A DNA stretch of 64,000 nt from Candidatus Gastranaerophilales bacterium (GTDB lineage: Bacteria > Cyanobacteriota > Vampirovibrionia > Gastranaerophilales > Gastranaerophilaceae), in assembly GCA_944324225.1 (NCBI GenBank), contig CALUVL010000005.1, positions 51,036 through 115,035 of the forward strand, given 5' to 3'. Within the stretch, counting starts at the first letter, position 1. Every line of letters starts with the position of its first letter. Under the pieces are notes generated by a model that searched no databases, was not told where the DNA came from, and saw only the letters and a program-made list of their open reading frames with translations. Positions 60,937 through 64,000 of the stretch are shown here, in pieces. Made by a program: the position numbers and the translations under genes.

Positions 60937-61851
60937 TTACAATGCGGCATTAATAGCGGCAATCATCCCGTCTTCTCGGGCGATATTTTTACCGGCTATG
61001 TCAAAGGCTGTTCCATGTCCCGGGGAAGTTCTAAGAATATCAAGTCCGATTGTCATATTGACAGTATCATCTCCGGCGACAGTTTTTATCGGAATCAAGC
61101 CTTGATCATGGTAGTTTGCAATATAACAATCGTAAGGAATCCTTTTACCTTCAAAATAATTTTTGCCTGCATCTATAAAAATGGTGTCCGCCGGAAGCGG
61201 ATATGTGATATTTACACCTTTTTTCAACAGGCTTTTGACCGCAGGATTAAGAATTTCTATTTCCTCTTTGCCTAAAATCCCGTCTTCGCCTGAATGCGGA
61301 TTGAAAGCACATAGGGCAAATTTAGGCGCTGTAATACCCATGTGTGTTCTTAAAAATTCCTGCAAATTATAAACTTTTTCTACTATAAGGTCTTTCGTAA
61401 CCTTAATCCGTTTCAATGCACAGTGTCTTGTTAAAAGCAATACCCTAAAATCTTTTGCAACAAAAAGCATATCTGCTTTCTGGTTTTTGTGTGCAAGAAA
61501 TTTTTGTAAAATTTCAGTCTGACCTTTGAACTTGTGCCCTGCTAGGTAAAGCGTATTTTTTGCAACAGGTGCAGTCACTAAAGCATCAGGCTTTAGTTCA
61601 CAAGCCTTTTTTAAAGATTGAAATGCGAATTCCCCTGCTTCCGCCGTGATTTTGCCCGGCAAAATCTGCGACTCATACGGGATTTCAACAATTTCATAAT
61701 TAATATCCAAAGTTCCGTAAAAATTGAGTATTTTTCTATTGGAAATCAAAATTACATTTTCTTTCGGCAATTTCAATTTATTAAGCGCTTTTATAGTTAT
61801 TTCAGGGCCAATACCGTTAGGATCGCCCGTTGTTATGGCAATTTTTTTCAT
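60937..61851 (-). CDS. pdxA: PdxA-family dehydrogenase
   Basis: 304 residues from the ATG at 61851 (AAGGGG upstream; the longer frame to 61929 lacks similarity). KKIAITTGDPNGIGPEITIK starts the domain. The metal-binding His are visible in AGHKFKGQTE, NPHSGEDG and NYHDQGLIPIK. PdxA oxidises 4-phosphohydroxy-L-threonine in the PLP pathway. A second subgroup, PdxA2, oxidises 4-phospho-D-threonate or D-erythronate after phosphorylation by a DUF1537 kinase. A DUF1537 kinase gene lies immediately upstream here (81-bp gap), so the PdxA2 role is plausible. Sequence alone does not separate them. Confidence 0.9.
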   Translation of the reverse strand: MKKIAITTGDPNGIGPEITIKALNKLKLPKENVILISNRKILNFYGTLDINYEIVEIPYESQILPGKITAEAGEFAFQSLKKACELKPDALVTAPVAKNTLYLAGHKFKGQTEILQKFLAHKNQKADMLFVAKDFRVLLLTRHCALKRIKVTKDLIVEKVYNLQEFLRTHMGITAPKFALCAFNPHSGEDGILGKEEIEILNPAVKSLLKKGVNITYPLPADTIFIDAGKNYFEGKRIPYDCYIANYHDQGLIPIKTVAGDDTVNMTIGLDILRTSPGHGTAFDIAGKNIAREDGMIAAINAAL

Positions 61852-61932
61852 TATAACCCCTTCCCAGATAAAAGACATCCTTCTATTCTTTCTATCATTC
61901 CCAATTTTTATAAATTTTAAACATAGCAAAAA

Positions 61933-63240
61933 TTATTCATGATGTTCAAAATACTTTAAAATATCTATTAAAGTATTGATGCCGCCCAAATTGCCGGATT
62001 TTGTCACAATCCACTGTGCATTATGGTCAAGTGAAAGAGCAATAGCCGGCACAACTTCATCTATTAGTTGTAATTGTGTAGCGCCTATTGCCTGACAGCA
62101 TTTGTAAGAAGTTTCACCGCCAAGAGTTATTAAAATCAACTCTTTTCTTTCGGTAACCCTTTTGGTCAATTCTGCCAGATAATCAGTTATCAAACAGGCA
62201 AGGCTTGATTTTGTAAGATCAGCTTCAAGAAGTTCTTCGCTGAAACCGTCAAAATCCGTAATTAAATCAGATGTATGTACAACAACCGTATTATTTTGCC
62301 CTAAATTGTTTACAACTCTTTCGGTAATTTCTTCAAACTCCCAGCTTATAATATTTTTCAAATCAAGTTCAATAAAGAGAATATTTTCAAACTCATCACA
62401 TTCCTCTAACCGCCTGATTTGCTTTGCCGTAATCTCTGTTGCACTTCCGGAAATAACAAGCTTGGGAAGCTCAGGAATTGTTTTATTAATATCGTGTGGC
62501 TTAAGATCCGAATACCATAGCTCACTTAAAACCTGAGCAGCAGCAGCTGTTCCAGTTGGCAAAATACTATAATCAGATTTTGTAATCGCAAGCATAATCT
62601 GCTCAATATCTGTTGTTGAAACAGCATCTGCAACTATCAATTTTTTTCCATCCCTAATCAAATCATTAAGGCTTTTAAGTATAGGTCCGGCTCCCTTCAT
62701 AACTGTTTTCAACTCTATAGAGCCGACAAGATGTTCATAGCTTTCATCAAGCTGGCCTTTTAAAAGTGTAGGAAGATGAGATTCTCTAATTGGAGAATGC
62801 GGATCTCTTGCCATTTCGGTTCTTTCTATCGGAACGCCTTTCAAAAGATGGTAGCCGCCGATTGTAACCCTGCCTTCAGTCGGAAATGCCGGAATAATAA
62901 CTGCTGCATCCCACTCCAGAACCTCAAGCATTGCAAGAACTTCTATTGCAATATTGCCCCGGACAGTAGAGTCTATTTTTTTGTAGAAATAATCCGGTTT
63001 GATTTTTTCAATAAGAAGATTTGTCGCTGTTTTAACGGCATGATAAGCTGTTTCTGGATCCGCATTTCTTGTTTCAGTTGAAAGAGCCCATGTCTGTGTT
63101 CCTTTCATATTGAAAGGCTCAGAATCATAATTCAGCAAAATCTGCGTATTTGCACCATGCAAATGAAACTGAAGTCCTGTGTCATTTGCGCCGGTTAAAT
63201 CATCTGCTATAATTCCGGTTATACTAGAATTGATTATCAT
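61933..63240 (-). CDS. Four-carbon acid sugar kinase family protein (DUF1537)
   Basis: 435 residues. The N-terminal substrate domain begins ITGIIADDLTGANDTGLQF, and the C-terminal nucleotide domain ends with the motif LGGETSYKCCQAIG near residue 365. This family phosphorylates D-threonate, D-erythronate or 3-oxo-tetronate in catabolism of four-carbon acid sugars (DtnK, OtnK). It overlaps ssb by 17 bp and lies upstream of a PdxA-family gene, the arrangement used in the D-threonate pathway. No transporter or aldolase was seen, so the pathway is not complete here. Confidence 0.88.
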   Translation of the reverse strand: MIINSSITGIIADDLTGANDTGLQFHLHGANTQILLNYDSEPFNMKGTQTWALSTETRNADPETAYHAVKTATNLLIEKIKPDYFYKKIDSTVRGNIAIEVLAMLEVLEWDAAVIIPAFPTEGRVTIGGYHLLKGVPIERTEMARDPHSPIRESHLPTLLKGQLDESYEHLVGSIELKTVMKGAGPILKSLNDLIRDGKKLIVADAVSTTDIEQIMLAITKSDYSILPTGTAAAAQVLSELWYSDLKPHDINKTIPELPKLVISGSATEITAKQIRRLEECDEFENILFIELDLKNIISWEFEEITERVVNNLGQNNTVVVHTSDLITDFDGFSEELLEADLTKSSLACLITDYLAELTKRVTERKELILITLGGETSYKCCQAIGATQLQLIDEVVPAIALSLDHNAQWIVTKSGNLGGINTLIDILKYFEHHE

Positions 63241-63568
63241 TTTCTATATCTCTTTTAGAACCCAGCAGTCTTATATTATTTGCGATAACAAAAAAAGACT
63301 CTCTTTCATTGCCGGTAGCTTTATCTGTCCACCTGTTCTGTCCGATTCGGCCGTCAACAACCACCTGCATACCTTTTTTAATATATTCACCTGCAAACTC
63401 TGCAAGTTTATCCCATACATCTATATTAAACCAATCTGTAACTTCTGATTTAGTTTTTGAATCCCATCGGTTAACTGCAAGAGAAAACTGTGCCTTCACT
63501 TTACCTGATTCAAAATACCTTATTTCTGCATCTCTGCCGACTCTGCCGACTACTGTCGCCGTATTCAT
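63224..63568 (-). CDS. ssb: Single-stranded DNA-binding protein
   Basis: A 114-residue OB-fold protein that coats single-stranded DNA. MNTATVVGRVGRDAEIRYFE, FSLAVNRWDSKTKSEVTDWF and YIKKGMQVVVDGRI match the family. It is short: the usual Gly/Gln-rich linker is absent and the C-terminus ends GSKRDIENDNQF, which lacks the consensus acidic D-D-D-I-P-F tip, though it keeps an acid cluster and a final Phe. Its last 17 bases overlap the DUF1537 gene. It may be a second, alternative SSB or the main one of this lineage. Confidence 0.93.
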   Translation of the reverse strand: MNTATVVGRVGRDAEIRYFESGKVKAQFSLAVNRWDSKTKSEVTDWFNIDVWDKLAEFAGEYIKKGMQVVVDGRIGQNRWTDKATGNERESFFVIANNIRLLGSKRDIENDNQF

Positions 63569-63765
63569 TTAAACCTCTTTCATTTTCAATGTATATGTAT
63601 ATTTTACAACAAAAATATGCCTTATCTTAAAATCTATTACTTTTTGTTAAGCTATTCATTCACTGCAAGAAGATATATAAAAAGACGACATATTCAAATA
63701 TTTGTTGAAGAACCGCCATAAAGGTCAATCACTGAGTTGTTTTCGATAACAATACTAATCACAGG

Positions 63766-63794
63766 TTGACATCGGTTATCGCTTTTGTTACAAT
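63766..63794 (+). promoter_or_regulatory. Near-consensus promoter reading toward the window end
   Basis: TTGACA at 63766-63771 and TACAAT at 63789-63794 with exactly 17 bp between them. It is the best promoter match in the window. No ORF follows in the remaining 206 bp; the transcript would cover the hairpin repeats at 63851 and 63942 and may be an RNA gene or a long leader. Confidence 0.7.
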
Positions 63795-63850
63795 CAGTTT
63801 ACAAAATGGCTGAAAGCACTGAAAAATAAGGGGAAAACTTTATTTTCACA

Positions 63851-63897
63851 GTGGCACTCTAACGAACAAAACAACTACGTGTTATTTTAGGTGAGTG
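63851..63897 (+). repeat. Hairpin repeat copy 1 (GTGGCACTCT)
   Basis: GTGGCACTCTAACGAACAAA then ACAACTACGTGTTATTTTAG GTGAGTG. It aligns with 63942-63988; the arms (ACAAAACAAC and GTTATTTTA) pair imperfectly. The gap between copies is 44 bp. Confidence 0.7.
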
Positions 63898-63941
63898 GCT
63901 AGTAACGAATTATTTTGAAAGCTTAATATTTCTTTGGGCGC

Positions 63942-63988
63942 GTGGCACTCTGCCGAACAAAATAACTGAGTGTTATTTTGTGAGAGGG
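63942..63988 (+). repeat. Hairpin repeat copy 2 (GTGGCACTCT)
   Basis: GTGGCACTCTGCCGAACAAA, then ATAACTGAGTGTTATTTTGT GAGAGG. ACAAAATAAC and GTTATTTTGT form a perfect 10-bp hairpin with loop TGAGT. It lies at the window edge; further copies may follow outside. Confidence 0.7.
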
Positions 63989-64000
63989 GTGGCGCAGTTC

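Noticed and set aside
1..64000. tRNA, rRNA, tmRNA or RNase P RNA genes
   Set aside because: No clover-leaf or conserved core (such as GGTTCGAATCC) was seen in any intergenic region; a covariance search would be decisive.
1..64000. CRISPR array, prophage, integrase or toxin-antitoxin system
   Set aside because: No regularly spaced repeat array with unique spacers and no recognisable phage, recombinase or toxin gene was found. The two repeats at 63851 and 63942 are too few and too hairpin-like.

Overview
The window is low-GC, gene-dense bacterial chromosome that best fits the non-photosynthetic sister lineage of Cyanobacteria (Melainabacteria/Vampirovibrionia, probably a gut-type Gastranaerophilales). 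The main evidence is that the RNA polymerase beta-prime subunit is split into separate rpoC1 and rpoC2 genes, with a long insertion in the trigger loop of RpoC2, as in Cyanobacteria. No photosynthesis gene is seen. The efp-accB-accC cluster, LptA/LptC-like proteins (outer membrane), a prepilin-like protein with an FTLAEVLITLGILG leader and an anaerobe-type oxygen defence cluster (PerR-like regulator, rubredoxin, rubrerythrins, flavodiiron protein) agree with a diderm, largely anaerobic member of this group. The taxon is an inference from gene content.

Layout. 0-2.4 kb (minus): partial divergent-PAP2 protein, polyprenyl synthase, RsgA. 2.5-5.3 kb (plus): efp, accB, accC, ending in a GC-rich terminator. 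5.4-11.1 kb (minus): mutS, MATE exporter, ndk, tgt. 11.2-20.1 kb: one plus-strand anchored protein, then minus-strand ribH, murQ, gpsA, ricT-like PSP1 gene, a ccdA/thioredoxin pair, small hypotheticals and two tandem DUF3137 genes. 20.2-29.3 kb (minus): rpoB-rpoC1-rpoC2. 29.6-31.5 kb (plus): three tandem, related secreted proteins. 31.5-32.5 kb: no gene, but a 935-bp element bounded by 79-bp inverted repeats and filled with palindromic repeats. 32.5-35.5 kb (minus): M16 protease and a small anchored protein. 35.5-38.5 kb (plus): oxygen and peroxide defence. 38.6-40.0 kb (minus): pepA. 40.1-46.1 kb (plus): a hypothetical protein, then an operon of RNase Y, YmdB-like phosphoesterase, PHP phosphoesterase, an anchored protein, LOG-family protein and HEAT-repeat protein. 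46.1-48.8 kb (minus): glycosyltransferase, apt, a lineage-type hypothetical. 48.9-50.3 kb: HU, prepilin-like protein, small HTH protein. 50.3-57.0 kb (minus): lptC-lptA-TPR-dprA-topA-aroE in a tightly packed run. 57.1-60.4 kb (plus): dapA, secD, secF. 60.5-63.6 kb (minus): ssb, DUF1537 kinase, pdxA-family dehydrogenase, hypothetical. The last 430 bp have no ORF but hold a near-consensus promoter reading off the window end and two copies of a 47-bp hairpin repeat.

Most genes are housekeeping. The unusual content is concentrated in the intergenic repeats (several families, some nested inside the 31.5-32.5 kb element, one inside the rpoB-rpoC1 gap), the secreted paralogue triplet, a rubrerythrin paralogue lacking one iron ligand, and the pairing of a PdxA-family enzyme with a DUF1537 kinase. 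No tRNA, rRNA, CRISPR array, transposase or prophage gene was recognised.
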